Shown here: piece by piece, positions 31,878-41,087 of the stretch
Numbering within the stretch: the first letter of the stretch is position 1
Layout of the letters: each line of letters begins with the position of its first letter
Source: Mesorhizobium sp. 113-3-3
Lineage (GTDB): Bacteria > Pseudomonadota > Alphaproteobacteria > Rhizobiales > Rhizobiaceae
Direction of reading: 5' to 3'
DNA: 64,000 bases
NCBI RefSeq assembly: GCF_016756495.1
Contig: NZ_AP023243.1
Span: 1,364,001-1,428,000 of the forward strand
The notes under the pieces: model-generated
Databases searched by the model: none
What the model was told of the DNA's origin: nothing
The model's input: only the letters and a program-made list of their open reading frames with translations
Position numbers and translations under genes: made by a program

Positions 31878-33128
31878 TCAGTGAAGCGAGCGGATCACGT
31901 CCATCACATCCGGCTCAGCCTTGTCGCCATTGAAGGCGTCGACGATGCCGAAGGCGCCGCCATAACTCCACACCGACCATGAGAAGCCATGCGCCTCGGC
32001 GCGGGCGATCATGTCCTTGACATAGGCGGCGCGGTACTGCGCCGGCATCACATAGGCATTGCCATATTCCTGGCGGATCATGCCGAACTCGCCCAGCGTG
32101 ATGTTTTCCGGCTTGATGCCATTGGCCTTCGCCCATGCTTCGACTTTGTTGAACGGCGCATCCATCAGGCCGAGCAGCTTGTCGGGGCTGTCCATACTGG
32201 CGACCTGCTCGTCGAGATAGGCAAGCAGGCCGCTTTGCCGTGTCCACGGCGCCTCTGCCTTGATCCGGGCACGGATGGTGTCGAGCGTCACGTCGAGTTG
32301 CGCCTTCGGCACCGATGTCAGCGGGTAGGGCAGGCCGGTCACATAGGGGATGAAATCGCCGGCCCAGGTCGCGCCCTGATGGGTGAGCAGGAATGGATCA
32401 TAGGAATGGAAGGTCCAGATGACATTGTCGTCGGGGATCGCCTTGGGATCGATCTTCTCCAGGGACGAGGCGGCGGAATAGCAGGCGCCGGTCAGAACCA
32501 GCGTCAGTCTCGTCGCCGAGGATCGCGCCGCGGCAAACAATTTGCGCTGGCGGTCGGGCCACAGGCTGGTGCCCTCACTGTCGCAGTCGACAACCGGTTC
32601 GTTCATCAATTCGAACGCGACTTGTCTGGGGTCCTCACCGGCGAGGGTGCGGGCCATCTTGCGCACCATGTCGACGTAGCGGTCGAAGGTCTGCGGATCG
32701 TCCATCACCTCGGCCATGCCGATCTTGCGGCTGCCGCCGGCCGGGATCAGATGCATGTCGACGATCACCTTCAGGCCGGCGCGGTTGATCAGGCGCACCG
32801 AGTCCAGCACGCTGGCATAGAGATCGTCGCGCAACGCCGTCGTCTGGTCGGACAGAAAGGGTGAGGGATCGACCGGCATGCGCAGGAAGTCGAAGCCAGC
32901 CTCCTTCACCGCCTTGAGGTCGTCGTCGTTGAGGAATTTGCGCCATTCCGGATAGGGAAGGATGGCTTTGCGATCACCCCACTGATCCTCGCCGGGCCAG
33001 GTGACCCACTGGTCGAGATTGAGGCCGCGCTTCATCGTGAAAGTCGCCGCCTGGCCGGGCAGCGCCAAGACCGCCAGCACGAACAGCGCCGCCATCAAAC
33101 TCTTGATCATCGCCGTCAACAGTGCCAT
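31878..33128 (-). CDS. Secreted glycoside hydrolase family 5 (cellulase-like)
   Basis: A 416-residue protein with a signal peptide (MIKSLMAALFVLAVLALPGQAA). The GH5 barrel starts KRGLNLDQWVTWPG; the acid/base glutamate is in QVAFELMNEPVVD, and the nucleophile is likely in NITLGEFGMIRQEY. Rhizobial GH5 proteins often trim exopolysaccharide or cellulose. The start is ATG 33128 or ATG 33110. It is divergent from ybgC with 57 bases between them. Confidence 0.87.
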   Translation of the reverse strand: MALLTAMIKSLMAALFVLAVLALPGQAATFTMKRGLNLDQWVTWPGEDQWGDRKAILPYPEWRKFLNDDDLKAVKEAGFDFLRMPVDPSPFLSDQTTALRDDLYASVLDSVRLINRAGLKVIVDMHLIPAGGSRKIGMAEVMDDPQTFDRYVDMVRKMARTLAGEDPRQVAFELMNEPVVDCDSEGTSLWPDRQRKLFAAARSSATRLTLVLTGACYSAASSLEKIDPKAIPDDNVIWTFHSYDPFLLTHQGATWAGDFIPYVTGLPYPLTSVPKAQLDVTLDTIRARIKAEAPWTRQSGLLAYLDEQVASMDSPDKLLGLMDAPFNKVEAWAKANGIKPENITLGEFGMIRQEYGNAYVMPAQYRAAYVKDMIARAEAHGFSWSVWSYGGAFGIVDAFNGDKAEPDVMDVIRSLH

Positions 33129-33185
33129 CCGATGCTTTGTCGCGCGGAGAACAGGTGCCTCTTCGGGACCTAAAAAGGAAGCGCT

Positions 33186-33668
33186 ATGGACGATCATGGT
33201 GAATCGGCAACGCTGCTGGCCGGGCTTTCCGGCGCGCTGACGGCGTTCGGCCACCGGCTGATGGCGCGGGTCTATTATGCCGACACCGATTTCTCCGGCG
33301 TCGTCTACCACGCGCGCTATCTCGAATTCCTCGAGCGCGGCCGCTCCGACTATCTCAGGCTCACCGGCGTGCATCACACGGAACTCGCCGACGGCAAGCA
33401 CGGCGAGAAGATCGTGTGGGTGGTGCGCCGCATGGAGATCGACTTCCGCATCCCCGCCCGCATCGACGACATCCTGACCGTAGACACAAGCACCGACAGC
33501 ATTTCCGGCGCGCGCATCTTCATGGCGCAGCAGCTCAAGCGCGGCGACGAAGTGCTGGTCGAAGCCAAGGTCGAGGCGGCGATCATCGGCGAGAACGGCC
33601 GGCCGAGGCGTTTTCCCAAGGAATGGGTCGCAGCGTTCATGCCCAAGGCGCTGCCGACAGCCGATTAG
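33186..33668 (+). CDS. ybgC: Tol-Pal-associated acyl-CoA thioesterase YbgC
   Basis: A 160-residue hotdog-fold thioesterase. The active-site segment ARVYYADTDFSGVVYHARYLEFLERGRSDYLR carries the catalytic Asp. It starts the conserved tol-pal cluster, and in E. coli it associates with phospholipid synthesis enzymes at the membrane. The N terminus is about 20 residues longer than in E. coli. Start ATG 33186 after AAGGAAGC. A possible terminator hairpin at 33708-33728 separates it from tolQ. Confidence 0.93.
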   Translation: MDDHGESATLLAGLSGALTAFGHRLMARVYYADTDFSGVVYHARYLEFLERGRSDYLRLTGVHHTELADGKHGEKIVWVVRRMEIDFRIPARIDDILTVDTSTDSISGARIFMAQQLKRGDEVLVEAKVEAAIIGENGRPRRFPKEWVAAFMPKALPTAD

Positions 33669-33707
33669 GCGAATTACGCCGCAGGCGACTGTGCTTGTCC
33701 CCAATCG

Positions 33708-33728
33708 GGCGCGGCAATGCGCCGCGCC
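33708..33728 (+). terminator. Hairpin after ybgC, weak terminator
   Basis: GGCGCGGC (33708-33715) and GCCGCGCC (33721-33728) form a perfect 8-bp stem, followed only by TTATT. May partly separate ybgC from the tol genes. Confidence 0.45.
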
Positions 33729-33735
33729 TTATTCA

Positions 33736-33750
33736 CTAACCCATCCTTAA
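33736..33750 (+). promoter_or_regulatory. One-mismatch CtrA-type box upstream of tolQ
   Basis: CTAACCCATCCTTAA matches TTAA-N7-TTAA except for the first base, followed by CC as in other CtrA sites. It sits about 183 bases before the tolQ ATG. The same C substitution occurs upstream of pal. Confidence 0.4.
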
Positions 33751-33770
33751 CCATAACGGTTCATGAAGAG

Positions 33771-33813
33771 ATTGGTGAAGATTGGCGTTATCCAACGCCT
33801 TCCTTTCACCAAT
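33771..33813 (+). promoter_or_regulatory. Nested hairpin in the tolQ leader region
   Basis: ATTGGTGAA (33771-33779) pairs perfectly with TTCACCAAT (33805-33813), and inside it GGCGTT (33784-33789) pairs with AACGCC (33794-33799). The structure lies 120 bases before tolQ. It could be an mRNA leader element or a protein site. Confidence 0.5.
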
Positions 33814-33932
33814 ATTTGCCCTGAAAAGGCCGCTAACGGCACGGTTTGGGGCGTCCGGTAGCTTCGTGCGAACCGACCACAAGGGATGCCAGGGGCCAGC
33901 CGCCAGCTTCGCCCGGAAATCTTAAGGACGTA

Positions 33933-34646
33933 ATGATGGAAAATATCGCACTCGCCGAACCGGGCGCGCAATTGTCGATTTGGGCGCTGTTCATGCAGGC
34001 CAGCTGGGTGGTCAAGCTGGTCATGATCGGGCTGCTCTGCGCCTCGGTGTGGACCTGGGCGATCATCATCGACAAGCTGGTCGCCTATGGCCGCATGCGG
34101 CTGGCGCTGAACCGCTTCGAGCAGGTCTTCTGGTCCGGGCAGTCGCTGGAAGAGCTCTACCGCACGCTCGCCGACCGCAAGACATCAGGGATGGGCGCCA
34201 TTTTCGTCGCCGCCATGCGCGAGTGGAAGAAGAGTTTCGAGAAGGGCGCCAAGACGCCGCTCGGGCTGCAGACCCGCATCGACAAGGCGATGGACCTGGC
34301 GCTGACCCGCGAGATGGAGAAGCTGGAGGGCCGCCTCGGCTTTCTCGCCACCACGGGCTCGGCGGCTCCGTTCATCGGTCTGTTCGGCACGGTCATCGGC
34401 ATCATGACCTCGTTCCAGGCCATTGCCGGCTCCAAGAACACCAGCCTCGCGGTGGTTGCGCCCGGTATCGCCGAGGCGCTGCTGGCGACCGCCATCGGCC
34501 TGCTCGCCGCCATCCCGGCGGTCATCGCCTACAACAAGCTGTCATCGGATGCGAGCAAGCTCGCGGTGCGCATGGAAGGGTTCTCCGACGAGTTCTCCGC
34601 CATACTCTCGCGCCAAATCGATGAAAAAGTCGCGCCGAAGGCCTGA
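33933..34646 (+). CDS. tolQ: Tol-Pal system proton channel TolQ
   Basis: A 237-residue inner-membrane protein with three helices: near residues 16-40 (WVVKLVMIGLLCASVWTWAIII), 132-155 (FLATTGSAAPFIGLFGTVIGIM) and 170-195 (GIAEALLATAIGLLAAIPAVIAYN). It forms the channel with TolR that energises TolA for outer-membrane constriction. The double ATG at 33933 is preceded by TTAAGGAC; the longer reading from 33846 crosses the leader hairpin region. Confidence 0.95.
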   Translation: MMENIALAEPGAQLSIWALFMQASWVVKLVMIGLLCASVWTWAIIIDKLVAYGRMRLALNRFEQVFWSGQSLEELYRTLADRKTSGMGAIFVAAMREWKKSFEKGAKTPLGLQTRIDKAMDLALTREMEKLEGRLGFLATTGSAAPFIGLFGTVIGIMTSFQAIAGSKNTSLAVVAPGIAEALLATAIGLLAAIPAVIAYNKLSSDASKLAVRMEGFSDEFSAILSRQIDEKVAPKA

Positions 34647-34656
34647 GGAGTAGCTG

Positions 34657-35109
34657 ATGGGTATGTCCGTAGGCATGGCGGGACGCGGCGGGCGCGGCCA
34701 CAGGCGGCGCGGCCGTCACCATGCGCTGATGTCCGAAATCAACGTCACGCCAATGGTCGACGTCATGCTGGTGCTCCTGATTATCTTCATGGTCGCCGCA
34801 CCGATGCTGACCGTCGGCGTGCCGATCGACCTGCCCGACACGCAAGCCAAGGCGATGAATGCCGACACGCAGCCGATCACCGTCTCGATCGATGCCACGG
34901 GCAAGATCTTTCTGCAGGAAACCGAGATCCCGATCGAAGAACTGGTGGCCAAGCTGCAGGCGATTTCGAAGACCGGCTACGAGGAGCGCATCTTTATCCG
35001 TGGCGACAAGTCCACCGACTATGGCACGGCGATGAAGGTGATGGCCCGCATTTCGGCCGCCGGCTACAAGAATATCGGCCTGGTTTCGCTGCAGGAACAG
35101 GATCAATAG
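34657..35109 (+). CDS. tolR: Tol-Pal system protein TolR
   Basis: A 150-residue protein of the ExbD/TolR family. The membrane helix EINVTPMVDVMLVLLIIFMVAAP carries the critical aspartate in MVDVM; the periplasmic part (ITVSIDATGKIFLQETEIP..LVAKLQAI) is typical. The N terminus is basic and glycine rich. GAGGAG precedes the ATG 10 bases after tolQ. Works with TolQ as the motor for TolA. Confidence 0.95.
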   Translation: MGMSVGMAGRGGRGHRRRGRHHALMSEINVTPMVDVMLVLLIIFMVAAPMLTVGVPIDLPDTQAKAMNADTQPITVSIDATGKIFLQETEIPIEELVAKLQAISKTGYEERIFIRGDKSTDYGTAMKVMARISAAGYKNIGLVSLQEQDQ

Positions 35110-35116
35110 ACGCGAG

Positions 35117-36274
35117 ATGAAGACCGGCCTCACCACATCGGTGATCTTGCACACGGCGGTACTGGCCTTCGGCCTGTTCACGCTGTCGGCGCCGGCCGCG
35201 CTGCCGTCCGCCGATGTCGAGTCGGTCGCGGTCGACATCGTGCCGATGGAAGCCATCGCGCAGACCTTGCAGGGCGACAAGAAGGCCGTGATGCATGAAA
35301 AGCCGGCGCCGCTGCCGACGCAGCGTCCCGACATCGTGCCGGCTTCGCAGAAGGTCGGTGAAAACAGCGTCGACACCGACAAGCCGATAACGCCGGAAGC
35401 CAAGCCGAAGCCCGTCGACATGACCTCGGCCCCGCCGCCCGCGCCGACCCCGAAAGAAAAGCCGAAGACCGAGGACGTGCCGAAGCCGCAGGAAAAGCCC
35501 AAGCCCATACCCGCGACGGAAGTGGCGCCCGCGCCGACGCCCAAGGAAGAGGTCAAGCCCGAGCCGGTCAAGCAAACGGAACCCAAGCCGACTCCGGCCA
35601 AGCCGGCGCCGACCCCGCCGCCGCAGGACAAGACCGCTGCTATCGATCCGACGCCCGAGGTCAAGCCGGATGCCGTCGCCGAGGCCATAGCCAAGGACCC
35701 GCCGACCGAAGAGACGCAATTGCCGAGCTCGGCGCCAGCACCTGAAGCGCGGCCGAAGCCGCAGCCGGCTCCGGCTGAAAGCGCCAAGGCGCCTGAACGC
35801 AAGGATGCTGACAAGCCGGTCAAGGAAGCTTCATCGAAGCCGAAGTCGGACGACAAGCAATTCAATGCGAACGAGATTTCCGCGCTGCTCGACAAGCAGA
35901 AGCCATCCGGCGGCGGCGCCAAGCGTTCGACGCAGCAGGCGTCGCTCGGTGGCGACAAGGATCAGGGCCAGAAGCTGTCGAAGTCGGAGCAGGGGGCGCT
36001 GGAAGATCAGCTAGGTCATTGCTGGACCCTTCCGGTCGGCCTCGAAGGGTCCGAGGATTTCACTGTGGTTATCCGCTTCAACCTGGACGCCTCGGGCAAG
36101 TTGACGGGCCGCCCGACTGTCGAAAAGTCCAGCGGCAACCCTCAATTCGACGCCAGCGCGGTTCGCGCCGTGCAGAAATGTGACGTTGCCGGATTGCAGG
36201 TTCCCGCGGGGAAGCAGGACATATGGTCTGACGTCCGCGTCAATTTCGATCCAAGAGCGATGCTTGGCCTTTAG
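35117..36274 (+). CDS. tolA: Tol-Pal system protein TolA
   Basis: A 385-residue protein: one N-terminal membrane helix (TTSVILHTAVLAFGLFTLS), a long proline/lysine-rich linker (repeats of PKPxP, EKPK, TPKE) of about 200 residues, and a C-terminal TonB/TolA-like domain (DQLGHCWTLPVGLEGSEDFTVVIRFNLDASG). The linker spans the periplasm and makes the protein depend on EF-P. The C-terminal domain contacts TolB and Pal. Follows tolR by 7 bases. Confidence 0.88.
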   Translation: MKTGLTTSVILHTAVLAFGLFTLSAPAALPSADVESVAVDIVPMEAIAQTLQGDKKAVMHEKPAPLPTQRPDIVPASQKVGENSVDTDKPITPEAKPKPVDMTSAPPPAPTPKEKPKTEDVPKPQEKPKPIPATEVAPAPTPKEEVKPEPVKQTEPKPTPAKPAPTPPPQDKTAAIDPTPEVKPDAVAEAIAKDPPTEETQLPSSAPAPEARPKPQPAPAESAKAPERKDADKPVKEASSKPKSDDKQFNANEISALLDKQKPSGGGAKRSTQQASLGGDKDQGQKLSKSEQGALEDQLGHCWTLPVGLEGSEDFTVVIRFNLDASGKLTGRPTVEKSSGNPQFDASAVRAVQKCDVAGLQVPAGKQDIWSDVRVNFDPRAMLGL

Positions 36275-36312
36275 CCTGAGCACCCAAAAATCAGCAAGAG
36301 AAGCGAGAAGAC

Positions 36313-37617
36313 ATGAAATCCATCCTCAAGCCGCTCCTGATGGTCGCCGCGATGGCGATGGGCATAATTTCGGTCGCCACCTTGCCTGCTCGGGCAACCC
36401 TTGAGCTCAACGTCAACAAAGGCAATGTCGAGCCGATGCCGATCGCCATCCCCGACTTTCAAGGCGAGCTCGGAGCGCAGATATCGGCAATCGTCACAGC
36501 CGATCTGAAACGGTCAGGACTGTTCGCGCCGATCGACAAGGCAGCCTTTGTCGAAAAGATCACGAATCCGGACGCGCCCCCCCGCTATGAAGACTGGAAG
36601 GTCATCAACGCACAGGCACTGGTGACCGGAAGCGTCAGCAAGGAAGCGGATGGCCGCATCCGCGCCCAGTACCGGCTGTGGGATATTTTTGGCAACACGC
36701 AGTTGGCTGGCGAGCAGTTTTTCGCAAACGACGCCAATCAACGCCGCGTCGCCCACATAATCGCAGATGCGATCTATGAGAAGATCACCGGCGAGAAGGG
36801 CTATTTCGACACGCGGGTGGTGTTCATCGACGAGTCCGGCGCCAAGAACGCGCGCAAGAAGCGGCTCGCCATCATGGACCAGGACGGCGCCAATGTCCGC
36901 TATCTCTCGGACGGGCGCTCGATCGTGCTGACGCCGCGTTTCTCGCCGAACCGGCAGGAAATCACCTACATGTCCTATGAGAGTGGCCAGCCGCGCGTCT
37001 ATCTCCTGCAGATCGAGACCGGGCAGCGCGAACTGGTCGGCAATTTCCCCGGCATGACCTTTGCGCCGCGCTTCTCGCCTGACGGCCAGAAGGTGATCAT
37101 GAGCCTGCTGCGCGACGACGGCAATTCCAACATCTTCGCCATGGACCTGCGCAGCCGCTCGACGACGCGGCTGACCAATTCGACCGCCATCGACACCTCG
37201 CCCTCCTATTCGCCCGACGGCAGCAAGGTGGTGTTCACCTCCGACCGTGGCGGCCGCGCGCAGATTTATGTGATGGGTGCCGACGGCTCGGGCCAGACCC
37301 GCATCTCCTTCGGCGACGGCGTCTATTCGACGCCGGTGTGGTCGCCGCGCGGCGACCTCATCGCCTTCACCAAGCAGACCGGCGGCGAGTTCCAGATCGG
37401 CGTCATGAAGACCGACGGTTCGGGCGAGCGCATCCTGTCGTCCGGTTTCCAGCAGGAAGGACCGACCTGGGCGCCGAACGGCCGCGTCTTGATGTTCTTC
37501 CGCGACTCCAATGGCGGCCCGAAACTGGTTTCGGTCGACCTCACCGGCCGCAACGAGCAGCCGATCCCGACCGCGAACTTCGCGTCCGATCCGGCCTGGT
37601 CGCCGCTGCTGGAATAG
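36313..37617 (+). CDS. tolB: Tol-Pal system beta-propeller protein TolB
   Basis: A 434-residue periplasmic protein. A signal peptide ([28 protein letters not shown]) is followed by the N-terminal domain ([28 protein letters not shown]) and a six-bladed propeller with repeats of the type [20 protein letters not shown] and [20 protein letters not shown]. It bridges TolA and Pal. Ends at an intrinsic terminator. Confidence 0.95.
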   Translation: MKSILKPLLMVAAMAMGIISVATLPARATLELNVNKGNVEPMPIAIPDFQGELGAQISAIVTADLKRSGLFAPIDKAAFVEKITNPDAPPRYEDWKVINAQALVTGSVSKEADGRIRAQYRLWDIFGNTQLAGEQFFANDANQRRVAHIIADAIYEKITGEKGYFDTRVVFIDESGAKNARKKRLAIMDQDGANVRYLSDGRSIVLTPRFSPNRQEITYMSYESGQPRVYLLQIETGQRELVGNFPGMTFAPRFSPDGQKVIMSLLRDDGNSNIFAMDLRSRSTTRLTNSTAIDTSPSYSPDGSKVVFTSDRGGRAQIYVMGADGSGQTRISFGDGVYSTPVWSPRGDLIAFTKQTGGEFQIGVMKTDGSGERILSSGFQQEGPTWAPNGRVLMFFRDSNGGPKLVSVDLTGRNEQPIPTANFASDPAWSPLLE

Positions 37618-37644
37618 GGTTCGGCCGAATTGCCACACATGCTG

Positions 37645-37669
37645 AAAAGGGGCCGTTTCGGCCCCTTTT
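37645..37669 (+). terminator. Intrinsic terminator after tolB
   Basis: AAAAGGGGCC and GGCCCCTTTT form a perfect 10-bp stem with loop GTTTC, ending in four T. It separates tolQRAB from pal. Confidence 0.85.
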
Positions 37670-37766
37670 CCACGCATTGGTCGCGTTTTGGCCGCATTTC
37701 CGCCTAGGGTCCGCACGCAATGTCGCCCCTGGTTCAGCGTTGGGCGTAATGGCTGTGGACGGGCAG

Positions 37767-37781
37767 CTAACCAAATTTTAA
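37767..37781 (+). promoter_or_regulatory. One-mismatch CtrA-type box upstream of pal
   Basis: CTAACCAAATTTTAA equals TTAA-N7-TTAA with a C in the first position, followed by CC, 97 bases before the pal ATG. Because tolB ends at a terminator, pal needs its own promoter and this is the best candidate site. Confidence 0.45.
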
Positions 37782-37877
37782 CCGTGTTTCTTGAATGCCG
37801 GTTAACCCAAACGTGGTTACTGGGTGATCAACGAAATCACTCAAATACGATCACTCGAAATACGAAGGAGAGGCGGC

Positions 37878-38384
37878 ATGGGCCGTATCGCAGCACTTAC
37901 CAGAAACCCGGCCATGATCGCACTGGTGGCGATGCTCGCCATCACCGGTTGCGCCTCGAAGAAGACGCCGAACAACGCCGCTGACCTTGGCCTCAATGGC
38001 GCGGGCGCTGCAACGCCGGGTTCGGCGCAGGACTTCACCGTCAATATCGGCGACCGCATCTTCTTCGACACGGACTCGACCTCGATCCGGGCTGACGCAC
38101 AGCAGACGCTTTCGCGCCAGGCGCAGTGGCTGAACCAGTACAAGCAGTATGCCATCGTCGTCGAAGGTCATGCCGACGAGCGCGGCACGCGCGAATACAA
38201 TCTGGCGCTTGGCGCCCGCCGCGCCGCAGCCACCCGCGACTTCCTCGTGTCCAAGGGTGTCGCCTCCAGCCGCCTGAAGACCATTTCCTACGGCAAGGAA
38301 CGTCCTGTCGCGGTCTGCGATGACATCTCCTGCTGGTCGCAGAACCGCCGTGCGGTCACCACGCTCAGTGGCGCCGGTTCCTGA
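37878..38384 (+). CDS. pal: Peptidoglycan-associated lipoprotein Pal
   Basis: A 168-residue lipoprotein. Signal peptide with lipobox LAITGC (Cys at about residue 25); the OmpA-like domain contains DRIFFDTDSTSIRADAQQTL and VVEGHADERGTREYNLALGARRA, which bind peptidoglycan. It ties the outer membrane to the cell wall and to TolB. AAGGAGAGG precedes the ATG at 37878; earlier in-frame starts lie in the promoter. Confidence 0.96.
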   Translation: MGRIAALTRNPAMIALVAMLAITGCASKKTPNNAADLGLNGAGAATPGSAQDFTVNIGDRIFFDTDSTSIRADAQQTLSRQAQWLNQYKQYAIVVEGHADERGTREYNLALGARRAAATRDFLVSKGVASSRLKTISYGKERPVAVCDDISCWSQNRRAVTTLSGAGS

Positions 38385-38411
38385 TCGGCAAAAATACAAC
38401 ACTGCTTTGGG

Positions 38412-38437
38412 AAAGGCGGCCTCCGGGCCGCCTTTTT
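38412..38437 (+). terminator. Intrinsic terminator after pal
   Basis: AAAGGCGGCC and GGCCGCCTTT, perfect 10-bp stem around TCCG, followed by TTTTT. Confidence 0.88.
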
Positions 38438-38561
38438 CATGTCCGGATGCCCGAAACAAAATTTGGCCGAAGTCTCGCGCCCTGCTATGAGCCGAGGGCG
38501 CTTGGCTGGTCCCACCCTGATTGGAAGGCGCGAAACAGACTAACGACACGGCGAGAGGCAC

Positions 38562-39677
38562 ATGCATTTGAGATCGGTTCTGAGCGGCACGCTTGCGGCG
38601 CTGCTTCTATCAGGCTTCACCGCGCTGGCTAGTGGCTTGGGGGCCAGCGGCACAGGGCAATCGACCGACAGCGGCTTTTCCTTCCACCTGCCCAGCATCG
38701 AGTTGCCCAAGCTTTTCGGAGAAAAGAAGAAACCGGACCAGGTTCAACTGGCGCAGTCCGATCCTACTGCCGTCACCAGCCTGGAAGACCAGCTGCGGCA
38801 GATGAACGGCAAGATCGAGGAACTCAACTTCCAGGTCCTGCAGATGCAGGAGCAGATGCGCAAGCAGCAGGAAGACAACGAGTTCCGCTTCCAGCAGCTG
38901 GAAGGCGGCTCGCAGGGCGGACAGACACCGGCGGCACCGAAGAAAAAGTCCGACGCCACCACCGACACCAACACCGATGTGGCGGCCGCCCCGGCAATGC
39001 AGGCTCCGGTCGATGCCGGTGCCGCGCCCGGCGGGAATCAGTCCGCAGGCGGCAAGACGGTCGAGGACGTCATCGTCGAATCACCCGACGGCGACCCCGG
39101 CAAGGTGATCCCGGGTACGGGAGCGCCGGAAAAGACCTTTGGCTCCATCACCGTCGACAAGAACGGCAATGTGATCGATGCCGGAGGCAACACCCAGTCG
39201 ACCGCGCCGGTGCAAGATACCGCCCCGGCCGCCGGCGCTCCGGCCAAGGCCGGCAAGTCCAATGGCACGATCGTCGCGGCGCTGCCTTCCACCAAGGACC
39301 CGGAGGAGCTTTACCGCAACTCCTATCAGTTCATCCTGTCGGGCGATTACAGCACCGCCGAACAGGGTTTTCGCGATCACATCTCGCGCTTCCCGCGCGA
39401 TGCCAAGACGGCGGACGCGCATTACTGGCTGGGTGAATCGCTGCTTGGCCAGCAGAAATATCGTGACGCGGCCGAGGTCTTCCTCTCCGCCAGCAAGGAC
39501 TATCCGAAGGCCAAGAAGGCGCCCGACATGCTGTTGAAGCTCGGCGTGTCGCTGGTCGGCCTCAAGCAGCACGATGTCGCCTGCGCAACCTTCAGCGAGG
39601 TCGGCAAGCGCTACCCCGACATTTCCAACGCACTCAAGGAACGCGTCAAGCAGGAGAAGGCCCTGGCCGCCTGCTGA
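38562..39677 (+). CDS. cpoB: Cell division coordinator CpoB (YbgF)
   Basis: A 371-residue exported protein: signal peptide (SGTLAALLLSGFTALASG), a coiled-coil (LEDQLRQMNGKIEELNFQVLQMQEQMRKQQ), a long low-complexity linker, and three C-terminal TPR units (YRNSYQFILSGDYSTAEQGF..ADAHYWLGESLLGQQKYRDAAEVF..). In E. coli CpoB links Tol-Pal to cell-wall synthesis during constriction. The linker is longer than usual. Stop TGA overlaps the tilS ATG (TGATG). Confidence 0.93.
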   Translation: MHLRSVLSGTLAALLLSGFTALASGLGASGTGQSTDSGFSFHLPSIELPKLFGEKKKPDQVQLAQSDPTAVTSLEDQLRQMNGKIEELNFQVLQMQEQMRKQQEDNEFRFQQLEGGSQGGQTPAAPKKKSDATTDTNTDVAAAPAMQAPVDAGAAPGGNQSAGGKTVEDVIVESPDGDPGKVIPGTGAPEKTFGSITVDKNGNVIDAGGNTQSTAPVQDTAPAAGAPAKAGKSNGTIVAALPSTKDPEELYRNSYQFILSGDYSTAEQGFRDHISRFPRDAKTADAHYWLGESLLGQQKYRDAAEVFLSASKDYPKAKKAPDMLLKLGVSLVGLKQHDVACATFSEVGKRYPDISNALKERVKQEKALAAC

Positions 39678-41050
39678 TGCTCGCGACCGAGCCAGATTTT
39701 TCGACCGGACTTTTTTCGCATATCGATTTTACCCACGGCGCCGTTGCGGCCGTGTCCGGCGGCAGCGACTCGATCGCCCTGCTTCTCCTTCTCAAACGCC
39801 ATCTCGACCGAACCGCATCGTCCGCGAAGCTGCTGGCGGTGACGATCGACCATGGCTTGCGTCAGGGTTCGGTAGCCGAGGCGCAAGCCGTGGCGAAACT
39901 ATGTGCGGAACGCGGCATTGCCCACCGCACCCTGACGTGGTCCGGGCGCAAGCCGTCGACCGGCCTGCCGGCGGCGGCGCGTGAAGCGCGCTATCATCTG
40001 CTGGCCGAGGCGGCGCGCGCGGAAGGCATCGGCCTGATCGTCACCGGTCATACCGCCGACGACCAGGCCGAGACGGTGCTGATGCGGCATGCGCGGGATG
40101 ACGGCCGAGCGTTTGCCGAATTGACGGGCCGTGGGCTTGCCGGCATGGCGCCTGGCACCCTCTATGACTGGCGCGAGTGGATCGTCCGTCCGCTTCTGGG
40201 CACACGGCGCTCGGTGCTTCGCGATTTCCTGCGGCGTGAAGGGGTTGGCTGGGCCGATGACCCGACCAATATCGACGAAGCCTTCGAGCGGCCGCGCGTG
40301 CGCGCGGCACTTGCCGGGGAAAGCGCCAGGCATATGGAGAATGCGCTGCGGCTCGCCGGCCAGGCCGCCGTCGCGCGCAGGCAGCTTGGCGCCGGCGCCG
40401 CCGATCTGATCCGTCGCTTCGCCAGCCAGCCGGGCACGGGCCTCATCCGGCTCGATCCCGCTCTGCTGACCGCGGACGACGACCGGGCGGCCACCTACGC
40501 GTTGCGCATCCTGCTGGCCACCGCCGGCGGCGTTGCCTTCCTGCCGGACCAGGCGCGGGGCGAGGCGCTGTTCGGCCGGCTGAAGGCTGGATTTCTTTGC
40601 GCCACATTGTCGCGGACGGTGGTCGATTTCCGGCGCACCGGCGTCTTCCTGCGCCGGGAGGCGCGGGGCTTGCCGCTCACCGCCCCGGCTGTCGACGACA
40701 CCATCTGGGACGGCCGCCGCCACATCACATTGAACGACAGGTCCGGCGCATTGTTGATCGCACCGTTGGGGACCGCAGCGGCGAAGCGGCTGACGATCGA
40801 TGATGGAGAAACCCCGGCAAGCCTGATGCGCGCGGCGTTGGCTGCGGAACCGACATTGCGGCAAGTCCTTGAAACCCCTGGTTTGCCGCAGGCGCATCCG
40901 GGGTCGCCTGCGTTCGCGGCGCGACCGGTCGTGTCGCCTCTTGCCCGCTTCCTGCCGTCCTTCGATCTGGCGCCGGCGCGGGCCGTCGCCGAACTGATCG
41001 GCGCGTCACCGCTTCCCGCTTCGCCACTGGGCAGCCACAGTGGCGATTGA
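39677..41050 (+). CDS. tilS: tRNA(Ile)-lysidine synthetase TilS
   Basis: A 457-residue enzyme. The PP-loop ATP site AVSGGSDSIALLLLL is near residue 30; further motifs are VTIDHGLRQGSVAEAQAV, GHTADDQAETVLMR and WADDPTNID. TilS lysinylates C34 of the CAU-anticodon tRNA-Ile so that it reads AUA. The C-terminal domain is present but diverged. Translationally coupled to cpoB. Confidence 0.94.
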   Translation: MLATEPDFSTGLFSHIDFTHGAVAAVSGGSDSIALLLLLKRHLDRTASSAKLLAVTIDHGLRQGSVAEAQAVAKLCAERGIAHRTLTWSGRKPSTGLPAAAREARYHLLAEAARAEGIGLIVTGHTADDQAETVLMRHARDDGRAFAELTGRGLAGMAPGTLYDWREWIVRPLLGTRRSVLRDFLRREGVGWADDPTNIDEAFERPRVRAALAGESARHMENALRLAGQAAVARRQLGAGAADLIRRFASQPGTGLIRLDPALLTADDDRAATYALRILLATAGGVAFLPDQARGEALFGRLKAGFLCATLSRTVVDFRRTGVFLRREARGLPLTAPAVDDTIWDGRRHITLNDRSGALLIAPLGTAAAKRLTIDDGETPASLMRAALAAEPTLRQVLETPGLPQAHPGSPAFAARPVVSPLARFLPSFDLAPARAVAELIGASPLPASPLGSHSGD

Positions 41051-41087
41051 TGGTGGTTCGAAAGCTTAACCCAGACGTGCTGTTCTG

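Noticed and set aside
36313..37617. TolB as a WD40-type regulator
   Set aside because: Signal peptide, the N-terminal TolB domain and the position between tolA and pal fix it as TolB.
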